Shown: positions 27,158-36,254 of the stretch, piece after piece
How the letters are laid out: the number at the start of each line of letters is the position of its first letter
Position numbering within the stretch: position 1 is the first letter of the stretch
Assembly (NCBI RefSeq): GCF_023195695.1
Contig: NZ_JALPQG010000001.1
Coordinates: 186,001 to 250,000 of the forward strand
Reading direction: 5' to 3'
Length of the DNA stretch: 64,000 bases
Source: Aliiroseovarius sp. S1339
Lineage (GTDB): Bacteria > Pseudomonadota > Alphaproteobacteria > Rhodobacterales > Rhodobacteraceae
Translations under genes and position numbers: made by a program
Notes under the pieces: generated by a model
What the model was told of the DNA's origin: nothing
Databases searched by the model: none
Seen by the model: the letters and a program-made list of their open reading frames with translations, nothing else

Positions 27158-27739
27158 ATGAATGGTGCCATTTTCTACGCCAGCAAATACGGCAGCACGC
27201 GCGAATACGCAGACTGGATCGCCGATGCGACTGGGCTTCCTGTCTATGCCATTGATGCGCACGAAGCAGACCCGGCGGACTTTGAATTTTTGGTGCTGGG
27301 AAGTCCTGTGATCTATTACAAACTCATTTTTTCCAAGTGGGTGCGGCGGCACCTCGACGCGGTTTTGAACAAACCAACGGTGCTCTTTACTGTGTCAGGG
27401 GCACAGGCAGGCAAAAAGCTGGATGGCTGGATTAAGGACAGTCTGCCACCAAGTTTGATCCGCCATATGCACCACGTCGCGCTGCGCGGGCGGCAGAACC
27501 GGCAACGTCTGACATGGTACGACTGGTTCATGCTGACCATTGCCGGTCTCTTAAACCGCGACAGGCAAGCGGCCCGCGAGGAAGTGCAGGGCTTTGACTA
27601 CATGGATCGAGACAGCATTCAGCCCGTCGTCGATCTGATCAAAGAACTGCAAGCGGCCAACGGATCGGATGCCCTGCCCCATGCCACCAATCGGCAAAAT
27701 GGCGTATCCGAACCTGCCGGAAGCGAGGATTCGACATGA
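27158..27739 (+). CDS. Flavodoxin-domain protein (HemG-like)
   Basis: A 193-residue protein. The first 150 residues form a flavodoxin fold with the FMN phosphate loop ASKYGSTREYA at about residues 7-17 and the second loop LGSPVIYYK, which resembles HemG-type protoporphyrinogen oxidase and menaquinone-linked flavodoxins. The ATG is chosen because of GGGAGA 8 bases before it; the frame opens earlier at a TTG. The stop overlaps the next start (ATGA). As first gene behind a perfect FNR box it may serve electron transfer or heme synthesis at low oxygen. Confidence 0.82.
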   Translation: MNGAIFYASKYGSTREYADWIADATGLPVYAIDAHEADPADFEFLVLGSPVIYYKLIFSKWVRRHLDAVLNKPTVLFTVSGAQAGKKLDGWIKDSLPPSLIRHMHHVALRGRQNRQRLTWYDWFMLTIAGLLNRDRQAAREEVQGFDYMDRDSIQPVVDLIKELQAANGSDALPHATNRQNGVSEPAGSEDST

Positions 27740-28428
27740 ATGTTCAAACTAATAACTCACACCTGTCGTCGAGCGATCGCGCATCGCAACGCGCCGCGCG
27801 GATTGCTGGTGTGCTTTTCATCACCGCAACTGCATCAACAATGGCCGCCCAGTTAATTCTGGAGCCGCTGCTTGAAGGGTCAACGCCCACGGGTGCCCCG
27901 CAACCGCAGCTCGTCGCGCTGGCAACCCTGCTGGAACTGGTCAATGCGCTTGCCAGCGCAGGAATTGCGATTGCGCTTTACCCGGTTCTGCGTGGATGCG
28001 CCGAAATTGCCGCGGCAGGCTATCTTGGGCTGCGCGTCGTTGAAGGAGCAGTGGGCGTTGTTGCCGCTGCAGCACTGGCCGTGATTGTATCGACCAGCGC
28101 CAACAATTGGGTGTTCGCAATAGCCCTGCACGATACCGCATTCCTTATGGCGCTCCTCGTGTTCAGTTGCGGGACCCTGTTGCTCTATCCGATGCTGTTC
28201 TTCTTTCGGCTGGTCCCGCGCGTGCTGTCACTTTGGGGGCTGATTGGTGGGCCAATGCTTTTGGTGTCTTGCGTTCTGATCCTTTTCGACCGGATCGAGA
28301 TGGGCGGCACGGCTGACCTGATCATGTCTCTACCAATCTGGATCAACGAAATGGCGCTGGCGCTTTGGCTGCTGATACGCGGCTTAGACCTGACGCATGC
28401 GGGATCGGGTGATCGCCATGCGGCCTGA
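27736..28428 (+). CDS. DUF4386 family membrane protein
   Basis: A 230-residue protein of about six transmembrane helices with the DUF4386 pattern: an N-terminal RAARIAGVLFI segment, then hydrophobic helices and a LSLWGLIGGPMLL stretch near residue 165. Function of the family is unknown. It overlaps the flavodoxin gene by 4 bases and the following paralogue by 11 bases, so it belongs to one operon. Confidence 0.82.
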   Translation: MNVQTNNSHLSSSDRASQRAARIAGVLFITATASTMAAQLILEPLLEGSTPTGAPQPQLVALATLLELVNALASAGIAIALYPVLRGCAEIAAAGYLGLRVVEGAVGVVAAAALAVIVSTSANNWVFAIALHDTAFLMALLVFSCGTLLLYPMLFFFRLVPRVLSLWGLIGGPMLLVSCVLILFDRIEMGGTADLIMSLPIWINEMALALWLLIRGLDLTHAGSGDRHAA

Positions 28429-29140
28429 GGACAAACATATGCGGCGCACTGGCCTCATTGTCGGGGTGCTTTTCATTATCGCGACTGCCTTCCTGTTTCT
28501 GGGTGAGGTGTTCTACAAACCGTTCCTTGATGCGCCCGACGTGTTGACCATCGCCGCCCAGAACAAGCCAGTCATCGTGCTGGGCCTGATGATCGAACTG
28601 ATCTGCATTCTTGCAATGCCGCTGATCGGCGCTTTCATTTACCCTATACTGCGCCGTCTCAGCACCGGTCTGGCGCTGTCCTACTTCTTTTTCCGTTCGC
28701 TCGAAGCGATCATCCTGACCAACGTCGCGCTGACCAACAAATTCGCCCTTTTGTCTTTGAGCGAGGCGCAGCTTGCAGGGGCCGACCCATCGCTGGCCGA
28801 CGGCGCGCTGATGTTGATTAGGGCACAAAATGTCTGGGCCGATACGGCGGGCATGCTTTACAATATCATTTTCGCTCTTGGTGCCATCTGCCTTTACGGA
28901 ACGCTGTTCTATGCGCGGCTGATCCCCCGCTGGATTTCCCTGTTCGGGCTGATCGCGATTGCCGTACTCTTGGTGGTTGTTGGTGCCGCTATCTTCGTTC
29001 CTTTGCCGTCGTGGGGCCCATTGCTGATTGTGCCGATCGGGGTGCAGGAAATGGTCATGGCGCTTTGGTTCATTTTCAGAGGATTTGATTTTCGGGCGAT
29101 CACACATTTGCATCCGCACAACACGGAGACCCCGGCGTGA
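28418..29140 (+). CDS. DUF4386 family membrane protein, second copy
   Basis: A 240-residue protein from ATG 28418 (the frame opens at 28397; ATG 28439 is also possible). It shares the layout of the preceding gene: RRTGLIVGVLFIIATAF at the start, six hydrophobic helices and a WISLFGLIAIAVLL segment. The two copies are clearly diverged, so this is an old tandem duplication. The stop overlaps the next start by an ATGA. Confidence 0.8.
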   Translation: MRPEDKHMRRTGLIVGVLFIIATAFLFLGEVFYKPFLDAPDVLTIAAQNKPVIVLGLMIELICILAMPLIGAFIYPILRRLSTGLALSYFFFRSLEAIILTNVALTNKFALLSLSEAQLAGADPSLADGALMLIRAQNVWADTAGMLYNIIFALGAICLYGTLFYARLIPRWISLFGLIAIAVLLVVVGAAIFVPLPSWGPLLIVPIGVQEMVMALWFIFRGFDFRAITHLHPHNTETPA

Positions 29141-30177
29141 TCGGTGCGCGGGCGCACCACATAATCGTACCGCGCCGGGGCGGGCCGGAGGTACTGCAAT
29201 GGGTGAGCGTGGACATGCCGGAACCCGCCCCGGGCGAAGTCCGCGTGCGGGTCGAGGCGGCAGGGGTTTCTGCATACGATGCTATGCTGCGCGGTCATTG
29301 GTTTCCGGGCTCACCGTCTATGCCCTACACGCCGGGAGAAGATTTCGTTGGCATCATAGATAAGCTGGGCGCAGGCGTTACGGGTTTGGACGTGGGCCAA
29401 CGCGTCGGCGGTTGGACCTTTGGCGATGCGGGTGGCTATGCCGAATACCTGTGCCGTCCTGCGGGTGATCTGGTGCCGGTGCCTCAAGGGCTTGATCCCG
29501 CCATTGCTGTTGCGTTGATCGTGAACTACCTCACCGCAAGCCTCGCCTTGCACCAGACCGCACAAGTGACCACGGGCGAACGCTTGCTTGTGCAAGGGGC
29601 TGGAGGGGGGCTTGGAAGCGCGCTGTTGCAGTTGGGTCGCGAGGTGGGGCTGCGGACCTATGGCTGTGACGCCACCAGCAAACAAGCATTGATCGTCGCC
29701 GATGGGGCACAGCCGATTGATTACCAGTCAGAGAATATTGTCGCCCGAAGCCATACTCTGACCAACGGTGGTGCCGACGTGGTGATCGACCTGATTGGTG
29801 GCGCGCGACAGTTGCTGCGCTCTTGGCGCGCGCTGCGTCCGGGAGGTCGGTTATTGATGTTGGGCATGGTTGGCACGCTGCGATCAGGCTCGTGGATTGT
29901 CTTACCAAGCCTGATCATGCTTGGGCTCTTTGCGGTCTGGCCGCGTGGCCGGCGCATCGCCAAGGGACCCGGTATGGACGATTATCCGCGTGCCAATCCT
30001 GACTGGTATCGAGATAGTCTTTCAGGGTTTTTTGAGATGGCGCTTACGGGACGGTTGAAACCGCAGATCGCGCAAAAGCTGCCGCTACAAGATGCGGCAG
30101 AGGCGCATGCGATGCTCGAAGCTGGGGACATCTGCGGAAAGATCGTGCTGGTCTCTGGCACCTACACACCCACTTAG
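29137..30177 (+). CDS. Zinc-independent quinone oxidoreductase-like MDR protein
   Basis: A 346-residue medium-chain reductase. It has the GroES-like N-terminal half (PGEDFVGIIDKLG) and the Rossmann part with GAGGGLGSALLQLG near residue 153. The cysteine and histidine ligands of zinc alcohol dehydrogenases are missing, as in NADPH:quinone reductases and VAT-1-like proteins. It probably reduces a quinone or enone with NADPH. It is coupled to the second DUF4386 gene. Confidence 0.87.
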   Translation: MIGARAHHIIVPRRGGPEVLQWVSVDMPEPAPGEVRVRVEAAGVSAYDAMLRGHWFPGSPSMPYTPGEDFVGIIDKLGAGVTGLDVGQRVGGWTFGDAGGYAEYLCRPAGDLVPVPQGLDPAIAVALIVNYLTASLALHQTAQVTTGERLLVQGAGGGLGSALLQLGREVGLRTYGCDATSKQALIVADGAQPIDYQSENIVARSHTLTNGGADVVIDLIGGARQLLRSWRALRPGGRLLMLGMVGTLRSGSWIVLPSLIMLGLFAVWPRGRRIAKGPGMDDYPRANPDWYRDSLSGFFEMALTGRLKPQIAQKLPLQDAAEAHAMLEAGDICGKIVLVSGTYTPT

Positions 30178-30196
30178 AACCGCGAAAGGAAACGAT

Positions 30197-30874
30197 ATGG
30201 ATATTCAGGATCAATCAGTTTCAAAACTGAGCGGTCTGGCGGGCCTATTGGGAAGCGCGCTTCTGCTTGGGGTCTTCGCGTTCCTCTCGGTTTTTGTGGG
30301 GCTCGAAACACTTGATGCGCAGGCCGCCTTGGAACGCTACCCGGAAATCCGCTGGGCACGCATCATTGAAAATACCGCCTACCTCTTTGCGTTGGCGCTC
30401 TGGGCGCTGCATTCGGTGGGTTTGTTTGCGGTACTGCGGGCGGACAGTCCCGGCATATCGCTTGCAGCGGTCGTGATGTCAGTCCTTGGCCTCGCCATCC
30501 TCGCAGCCGGGGCGATCCCACACACGGCTGAGACCGTCATATCAGACCTTTACCACGCGCCTGAAACTGCCGCTGAACTGATGCCGGTTCTGATTGTCGC
30601 GTGGGAGGTCAGTCTGGGGTGGATCGATACATTTGTAGTGACAGGGATCGTGCTGACACCGGTTGGGCTGTTACTGTATGGTATTGCGATACTACGGGCC
30701 CCTCACTTTGGATCATGGACCGGCTGGGCAAGTATCCTGTTTGCAATAGCGGGGATTTATGCGGCCGTTGCCGGGCTGATCGAGGAAAGCGATATCGTGG
30801 GCGTTGGCATTTTTGCCTTGGTGTTCTTCCACATCGTCATCGGTTGGGCATCGTTCCGGTTGTCCGCGCACTAA
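30197..30874 (+). CDS. Six-helix membrane protein of unknown function
   Basis: A 225-residue hydrophobic protein with about six transmembrane helices (near 13-33, 57-78, 86-106, 128-150, 152-172 and 196-220). It has an AAAG-rich second half and no recognised family, though the size and layout are like the DUF4386 proteins of the same operon. ATG 30197 has AAAGGA upstream. It is the last gene of the flavodoxin operon and converges on the next gene with 6 bases between the stops. Confidence 0.72.
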   Translation: MDIQDQSVSKLSGLAGLLGSALLLGVFAFLSVFVGLETLDAQAALERYPEIRWARIIENTAYLFALALWALHSVGLFAVLRADSPGISLAAVVMSVLGLAILAAGAIPHTAETVISDLYHAPETAAELMPVLIVAWEVSLGWIDTFVVTGIVLTPVGLLLYGIAILRAPHFGSWTGWASILFAIAGIYAAVAGLIEESDIVGVGIFALVFFHIVIGWASFRLSAH

Positions 30875-30880
30875 GCAGCA

Positions 30881-31861
30881 TTAGTCTTGTTCGAATTGCA
30901 CCACGACATTCCCTTTCTTATGGCCGGTCCCGACATGAGCGTGGGCTTGCGTGATCTGATCGAAGGGGTAGACCCGGTCGATCACAGGTTTCAGCGAACC
31001 CGTCTCGGCCATATCCACAAGAAGGCGCATATCCTCGACCGCTTCGACCGCGACACCCGCATAGAATTTCTGCGGCCCAATCAATGACCAAACGGGCGCT
31101 TTGATATTGTCGAGAAGGCTTCCCGCAGCCAGCACACCGCGCCCGGACGACCGCAACATCCGCCTGATCTTTGTCAGTGGCAACGCGCCAACCGTGTCGA
31201 ATACGACGTCAAAGGTTTCACTGGAACTGGTGATGTCAGCTTGCGTATGATCCACCACACGCTCGGCGCCGATGGAAGTTACGAGCTGTAGATTGACTGT
31301 GCTGCAAACACCTGTGACATCTGCCCCAAAGTATTTGGCAATTTGAACACCCATCGTGCCAAGCGCACCTGATGCACCGATGATCAGCACTGTCTCGCCC
31401 GACTTAATGTCTCCCTTACCGCGCAGGAAATGCAATGCTGCTGTCCCCGCAAATGACAATGCCGCAGCTTCTGGAAAGGACAGGTTGCGGGGCTTGTGCA
31501 CGACCTTTCCCGAGGCCGGCATCGTGATGTACTCGGCATGACAGCCCATCGCGAGCCCGGGAAAGGCAATCACATCCTCGCCGACCTTGAAGGCGGTCAC
31601 ATCCTTGCCGACGGCTTCAATGCGTCCGGCCATCTCTGTGCCTAGGATCTTGCGACGAGGGCCGATAATACCGAAGGCAAGACGTGGTATCGGGCCGAAC
31701 CCACGCGGTCCTATCATTGTGCGGGCGCGCCAGTCACCGCTGGTGACCGTTGCAGCATAGGTCTTGATCAAAAGTTCATCATCGCCCGGATCGGGGGTAG
31801 TCACTTCGGCGATCTTGACCACTTCAGGCGGTCCATAGCGTTTGTAGACAGCGGCTTTCAT
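30881..31861 (-). CDS. NAD(P)-dependent MDR oxidoreductase
   Basis: A 326-residue medium-chain dehydrogenase/reductase of the quinone reductase-like type. Marks are GTEMAGRIEAVG, GASGALGTMGVQIAKYFGA near residue 152 and the C-terminal GKVVV-like end KKGNVVVQFEQD. There are no zinc ligands. It is probably a quinone or enone reductase. It has its own FNR-type box 50 bases upstream, so it need not depend on the operon behind it. Confidence 0.87.
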   Translation of the reverse strand: MKAAVYKRYGPPEVVKIAEVTTPDPGDDELLIKTYAATVTSGDWRARTMIGPRGFGPIPRLAFGIIGPRRKILGTEMAGRIEAVGKDVTAFKVGEDVIAFPGLAMGCHAEYITMPASGKVVHKPRNLSFPEAAALSFAGTAALHFLRGKGDIKSGETVLIIGASGALGTMGVQIAKYFGADVTGVCSTVNLQLVTSIGAERVVDHTQADITSSSETFDVVFDTVGALPLTKIRRMLRSSGRGVLAAGSLLDNIKAPVWSLIGPQKFYAGVAVEAVEDMRLLVDMAETGSLKPVIDRVYPFDQITQAHAHVGTGHKKGNVVVQFEQD

Positions 31862-31910
31862 ATGAGTTTAACCCTTATTCAAGAGACTGGGAAACCGCTG
31901 AGGTTTTGAA

Positions 31911-31924
31911 TTGATGGATGTCAA
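31911..31924 (-). promoter_or_regulatory. FNR/FixK-type box upstream of the MDR gene
   Basis: TTGATGGATGTCAA, both half-sites intact (TTGAT and GTCAA). The centre lies 56 bases before the start at 31861; position -41.5 would give a 15-nt leader. Confidence 0.78.
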
Positions 31925-31978
31925 AGGTCCGCGGTACCAACGACGCCTCCAGACCGACGCGGTTATACTTCCTGAAAC

Positions 31979-32434
31979 TCATTCCTCTGTCAGCAAGACC
32001 CAGAGCCCCCAAAGACCCCACAGCGTGATGATCGGCAGAACTATCCAATATTCGATCGGGTTACCAAGCATCCAGCCCTCCGCTTTTCGCGCTGAATGGA
32101 CCGCCGCAAGCGAAACGACAGGCCAATAAACGGTAATGCCGAAGGCAGCCGCCAAAGCGATGCGCCCCCATTGGCGACGCAACAGATGACCGATCAATCC
32201 GGCAAGCAGCAACGGTGCATAGGTAACGAGATCGCCAAAGGCGAAGGCCTTCCAATAAGCGACCCCGACATCTGTGACCAGTTCAGCGGATTCTTGTGTG
32301 CCCATCTCGACACCCAACTGATAATCGAAAACGGGGATGAGTTGCGCATAAATCAGGTAGGCCAGAAACAACCACCCTGTGGCTTGCAGTGTCCACCATG
32401 CGCGACCCTTGGGCACCTCGGGCTGATCAGACAC
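31979..32434 (-). CDS. Four-helix membrane protein, unknown function
   Basis: A 151-residue protein with hydrophobic helices near 18-38, 66-84, 88-108 and 127-147. No family recognised. The start is 1 base behind the stop of the flavin-binding gene, so it is in the operon that begins with the 2TM protein. Confidence 0.7.
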   Translation of the reverse strand: MSDQPEVPKGRAWWTLQATGWLFLAYLIYAQLIPVFDYQLGVEMGTQESAELVTDVGVAYWKAFAFGDLVTYAPLLLAGLIGHLLRRQWGRIALAAAFGITVYWPVVSLAAVHSARKAEGWMLGNPIEYWIVLPIITLWGLWGLWVLLTEE

Positions 32435-32435
32435 C

Positions 32436-32885
32436 TCAAACGCTCACAAGTTCAGTGTGCCCAAAGCCCTGCCGGTAATCGAGAAGCGAGATGACGATGG
32501 GATCAATGCGTATGATCGCAAGATCGACGCTGTCATCGGTTGGCGTATACTCCGGAATTTGCGGGAATTTCTTGAACATCAGCTTCACAACGTTTTCGAA
32601 CTCCTTGGGATCGGTCACGCGCGATGCCTTGCCGCCAATTGATAGCCCGACGATTTCGTTCCAGTCTTCGTAGGGACGATTAATGGTAAGCGAGACTTTG
32701 TCGCACTTGGTAATGTTCATGGCCTTTTGACTGTCAGCTGACGTGCCAAAATAGATCGTCAGACCATCGTTCATGAAACTAACTGTGGTGGCCTGCGGAT
32801 AGCCATCGTCACGGATAGTTGCGATGGTCATATCGTCGGCATCGTCGATAATGGATATGATCTGGTTCTTCAGGGTCTGTTCCAT
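32436..32885 (-). CDS. Pyridoxamine 5'-phosphate oxidase-fold protein
   Basis: A 149-residue split-barrel flavin-binding protein: ATIRDDGYPQATTVSF near residue 22 and the strand DGLTIYFGTSADSQKAMNI are typical of the PNPOx-like general stress group. It may bind FMN, F420 or heme and act in redox detoxification. ATG 32885 has a perfect AAGGAGG in front. It lies between the FAD enzyme and the four-helix protein. Confidence 0.82.
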   Translation of the reverse strand: MEQTLKNQIISIIDDADDMTIATIRDDGYPQATTVSFMNDGLTIYFGTSADSQKAMNITKCDKVSLTINRPYEDWNEIVGLSIGGKASRVTDPKEFENVVKLMFKKFPQIPEYTPTDDSVDLAIIRIDPIVISLLDYRQGFGHTELVSV

Positions 32886-32921
32886 TGCGTCATCCTCCTT
32901 CATGCGACCTAAGCTGAGAGA

Positions 32922-34475
32922 TCACCCTCTGAGTTGTTTGAACACCTTCGGGTCAACGCTCGCAGCGCAAAGTATTCCGCCCCAAAGCGCGCCTTGAATG
33001 CCCTGGCTGACCACATCCTGCCCTGAAAGATAGAGTCCTTCGATCGGGGTCTTGGCGTTGAGCGCATCGCTCAAGACGCGCTCCGGCGTCCCGTCCAGCC
33101 CATAGAAGCGGCCCTCATGGTGACCCGTGATCGCCGCCGTTGCCAACGGGGTTGAAAGTTCGCGAAGAACCACGAGTTTGGCCAAATCGGGAAAGCTGTC
33201 TTCAAACAGCGCGAACATCTTGTCCTCAATCTGCTGTTTGAAGGCTTTGTACTCCGGGCCCCGCTCGCCCGAGGGAAGGTCCGCCCATTGGGCGACCGTG
33301 CTCCAATCGGTCCAGACCACCATTTCACCTGCATATTTCTGCTTGGGGCCCGGATCGTGGCTTGGATCTTTCAGAGAGGCAAACGAGACGAAAAAACCGG
33401 GCGGATTGCCCTTCGGTGCTGCCGACCACACCGCGTCAACCTCTCTTGTCGGATAGAACCAGTGGTTTGACCGTGTCGCGCCGGCCTCTTCCACGTCACC
33501 TTCGAATCCTAGGAAGAGGCTGAAATGAGCAATGGAGGCGGGCAGCGCTTGGATTTCCCCGATCCAGTCTTCGGGCCCGGAGCCCGCGGGCAGCAAAGTA
33601 TTGATCGTCTCGCGCGCACCGATATTGGATATGACAACATCCGCATGGATGTCTTCACCATCAGATGTGCGCACCCCGACAACCTTGTCGTTCTCGACCA
33701 AAAGCATATCAACCTTCACTCCGGCGCGGGCCTCTCCGCCCGCCTGCGTGATCGTCGGTATGAGATGTTCCGCGAATGCCCGGCCGCCACCCACGGGATA
33801 CCACGCACCGCTCTCCAGAAAAGAGCCGCAGATCAGGGCGTGCATGGCAAAGCTTGCCTTGTGTGGGCGGCCCCCATGATCTCCCCACTGCGCCGCAAAG
33901 GCAGCGGCAAGGTCCGGATTTCGCGTGAGGCTGTCGATGACCTCCTGCGTCGTTCGCTTGCACCATTTTTCGATGGCCCGGTGGTTCCACCATTCAATCA
34001 TTTGGCCGACAAAGTCAGGCATCGCGCGGGTTGAGGCGATCGTGTACATCGTTTCCCGCCCTTCCCGAAGCGCGGCTACCCATGCCTCAATCGCTTCGGC
34101 CTCATCTGGAAACCGGTCTTTCAGGTCGCGCTCCTGGGCCTCAAAGGGCCTGGACAACACAAGGGGCGGGGCGTCTGCGAGGTGCAGGTTGTCATAGACT
34201 GCCCCCATGGGTTCAAATTCCATGGGCGTGTGCGTCAGCCAATCGATCATCCCCCGCTCCCGGTCGTCGGGCGCGACGCAGCCGAGATAGTGAATCCCAA
34301 CGTCCCAAGAGAAGCCGTCGCGCGAGAAACTGTGCGTCAGGCCTCCCAGGGTTTTGTACTGCTCCAAAAGCAATACCTTGTGGCCCATTTTCGACAGTGC
34401 TGCTGCCGACGTCATGCCACCCATGCCGGACCCGACAACAATGGCATCCCATGTCTGCGCTTCGTCTTTAACCAT
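32922..34475 (-). CDS. RetSat/CrtISO-like FAD oxidoreductase
   Basis: A 517-residue phytoene desaturase-type flavoprotein. The N-terminal dinucleotide fold is VVGSGMGGMTSAAALSKMGH with E at the end of the second strand (LLLEQY); GIHYLG and the C-terminal GLYLSGQDVVSQGIQGALWGG FAD motif (given here in part) are present. The closest known types are carotenoid isomerases and retinol saturases. The substrate is unknown. ATG 34475 follows AGGGG; the frame opens at GTG 34484. It forms an operon with the 2TM protein, the PNPOx-fold protein and a membrane protein. Confidence 0.85.
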   Translation of the reverse strand: MVKDEAQTWDAIVVGSGMGGMTSAAALSKMGHKVLLLEQYKTLGGLTHSFSRDGFSWDVGIHYLGCVAPDDRERGMIDWLTHTPMEFEPMGAVYDNLHLADAPPLVLSRPFEAQERDLKDRFPDEAEAIEAWVAALREGRETMYTIASTRAMPDFVGQMIEWWNHRAIEKWCKRTTQEVIDSLTRNPDLAAAFAAQWGDHGGRPHKASFAMHALICGSFLESGAWYPVGGGRAFAEHLIPTITQAGGEARAGVKVDMLLVENDKVVGVRTSDGEDIHADVVISNIGARETINTLLPAGSGPEDWIGEIQALPASIAHFSLFLGFEGDVEEAGATRSNHWFYPTREVDAVWSAAPKGNPPGFFVSFASLKDPSHDPGPKQKYAGEMVVWTDWSTVAQWADLPSGERGPEYKAFKQQIEDKMFALFEDSFPDLAKLVVLRELSTPLATAAITGHHEGRFYGLDGTPERVLSDALNAKTPIEGLYLSGQDVVSQGIQGALWGGILCAASVDPKVFKQLRG

Positions 34476-34487
34476 AGCGACCACCCC

Positions 34488-34763
34488 TCAAGACTGTGTT
34501 CGAGATTTACTCATTTCTTTTTCGATCATCTTTTCGGTGACAGCGTAGCGTCCCGGAAACACGAAAACCGCGAGGGCATGAAGGACCACTGCGATGCCCC
34601 ACCCCATCATTGGCCACTGGACCCAAATGGTGCCCGGTGAGGATACAAAATCGATGACCGCAAGAAACAGAATGACAGCCACATAAACAGACAGGTGCGT
34701 GTAAAACCCCATTTTGGCCTCAACGCGTTTTTTCGCTGCTTGATATGCTTCGGAATTTTCCAT
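34488..34763 (-). CDS. 2TM domain protein
   Basis: A 91-residue protein with two hydrophobic helices (about 20-40 and 50-70) after a short EAYQAAKKRVEAKMGFYTH start, the pattern of the 2TM domain often found alone or on histidine kinases. GGAGAGG stands before the ATG. First gene of the operon controlled by the box at 34824. Confidence 0.85.
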   Translation of the reverse strand: MENSEAYQAAKKRVEAKMGFYTHLSVYVAVILFLAVIDFVSSPGTIWVQWPMMGWGIAVVLHALAVFVFPGRYAVTEKMIEKEMSKSRTQS

Positions 34764-34823
34764 GGCTCCTCTCCATCAAGACTGATTGATAAGCCCAGTC
34801 TAACTAGCGGAAGGATCTCGCTA

Positions 34824-34837
34824 TTGAGCAAGATCAA
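34824..34837 (-). promoter_or_regulatory. FNR/FixK-type box upstream of the 2TM/FAD oxidoreductase operon
   Basis: TTGAGCAAGATCAA, nine of ten half-site bases match TTGAT-N4-ATCAA. The centre is 67 bases before the 2TM start, giving a 26-nt leader if used at -41.5. Confidence 0.78.
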
Positions 34838-34888
34838 TCTGTCTTGCTTGGCTGGGTGTAGCTTTGGTCTCTGATGCATCAGCGTGGC

Positions 34889-35803
34889 TCAGTCATCGGT
34901 CGCACCCAGGACGAAAGACACGAGGTCGTCAAGGAAGGCTTGTTGCACGCGTCCCGAGACAGGATCAGTGATGCCGTGACCTCCATCGGGATAGATGCCG
35001 ACCGAGACCTCGTACGGTAGCATCTCGAAACGGCTGACGCTTTCCTGAACCGGGACATTGGTGTCACCTTCGCCGAAAGCCGCGAACACGGGTGCCTCGA
35101 CTCCCGGCCAGTAGGTCATCGGGTCGAACCCCGCCGTCGCGCGCCAAGTGTCGCGCTGCATGATCGCGGGGACAGTGAACCGAGCGATTAGCCGGGCCAC
35201 GAAACGGTAGGTTCCCAATTCAGCGATATTGTTGACCTCCTCGAAGACCAGTTGTTCCTCGGTCGTGACCCCAGCGCCGGACAGGCTCACGACAAAGGCG
35301 ACGGACGGTTTTTCGGACGCCACGATCGGGGCAATCCATCCGCCTTGGCTGAAGCCGATCAACCCGACGCGATCGCTGTCGACTCCCGGGGTCTGGGTGA
35401 GAAGAGCAAAGGCCGCCTCAGTGTCCGACGACAGCTCCTCAAAGCGCGTGTCCCGCCAATCTCCGCTCGAGTTCTCCGACCCGCGCTTGTCGGGGATCAG
35501 AACAGCTATGTCATTGGCGAGAAGCTCTTCAGCCACGGAGAGATACCAGGGATTGTCACGGCGGCTGGTTCCGGAACCGTGGATGAAGACCGCACCGGGA
35601 GAGTGTGCATCCCCCTCGGGGAGCATGAGCATCCCTGCCAGTTCGAGTCCCCCATTCTGAAAGATCACTTCTTCATATGTCAGTTGATCGAGACTGGCCC
35701 CCGACAGCGGCCGAACCGCCCGATCATTGAAAACAAACGGTATCGCAAGGAAGATTGTCAGGATCACAATGGCCGCGAGGAATATCCATAGGGAGCGCCA
35801 CAT
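34889..35803 (-). CDS. Membrane-anchored alpha/beta-hydrolase
   Basis: A 304-residue hydrolase with an N-terminal signal anchor (residues 4-26). The catalytic set is visible: nucleophile Ser in GFSQGG near 150, an acid in FGEGDTN near 247 and His in DGGHG near 276. An HGSGTSRRD oxyanion loop lies near 76. It is probably a periplasmic esterase or peptidase of the dienelactone hydrolase-like group. A weaker FNR-type box lies 80 bases upstream. Confidence 0.86.
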   Translation of the reverse strand: MWRSLWIFLAAIVILTIFLAIPFVFNDRAVRPLSGASLDQLTYEEVIFQNGGLELAGMLMLPEGDAHSPGAVFIHGSGTSRRDNPWYLSVAEELLANDIAVLIPDKRGSENSSGDWRDTRFEELSSDTEAAFALLTQTPGVDSDRVGLIGFSQGGWIAPIVASEKPSVAFVVSLSGAGVTTEEQLVFEEVNNIAELGTYRFVARLIARFTVPAIMQRDTWRATAGFDPMTYWPGVEAPVFAAFGEGDTNVPVQESVSRFEMLPYEVSVGIYPDGGHGITDPVSGRVQQAFLDDLVSFVLGATDD

Positions 35804-36254
35804 CAGTCCTCTCCGCTTCCGAGTGTATCAATACGCGAAACTGGCTCGACGATATTCATGTGGAGGCTCGGAGTGCATGACATAGATCAAGAATGCCGAG
35901 AGAGAACGAAACCGTGCATAGCAGAGCTACGTCCGGTTTGTCCCGCAGTCTGTGAATTCAAGGTTTCAGAATTGCTGCATGATGTCCAAATGACTGCATT
36001 CGCCTCATCGATGCAGCGGCGATTTCGTGGCGGCGCAGCATCTGACTACGGTGGGTCGCAGTTGCAGTCGCCGGCATTTTGCACGGCTTTTCCTCGAACT
36101 GGTCGACCAAGATCATAGGTGATTGGCGGGTTTCAAACGAGCCGTTCTTGTCAAATTTCGACTAGCCGGACGCCGCAGTAGATAGGTTTCCATGTGTGGT
36201 TCGATTAAATCGACCCAATTGGACCCCTGACAGATCAATGGCTCTCCAAGTCGC
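35804..36254. other. Intergenic region between hydrolase and purine operon end
   Basis: 451 bases; apart from the possible FNR-type box at 35877-35890 no gene, RNA or clear terminator was found. Confidence 0.55.
35877..35890 (-). promoter_or_regulatory. Possible FNR/FixK-type box upstream of the hydrolase
   Basis: ATGACATAGATCAA: the half-site ATCAA is perfect, the other (ATGAC for TTGAT) matches three of five. The position, centred 80 bases before the start, is suitable. Weaker than the other boxes. Confidence 0.5.

Noticed and set aside
28343-29275. 310-residue minus-strand frame
   Set aside because: It is antisense to the second DUF4386 gene and rich in Arg, Gln and His, as expected for the shadow of a GC-rich membrane gene.
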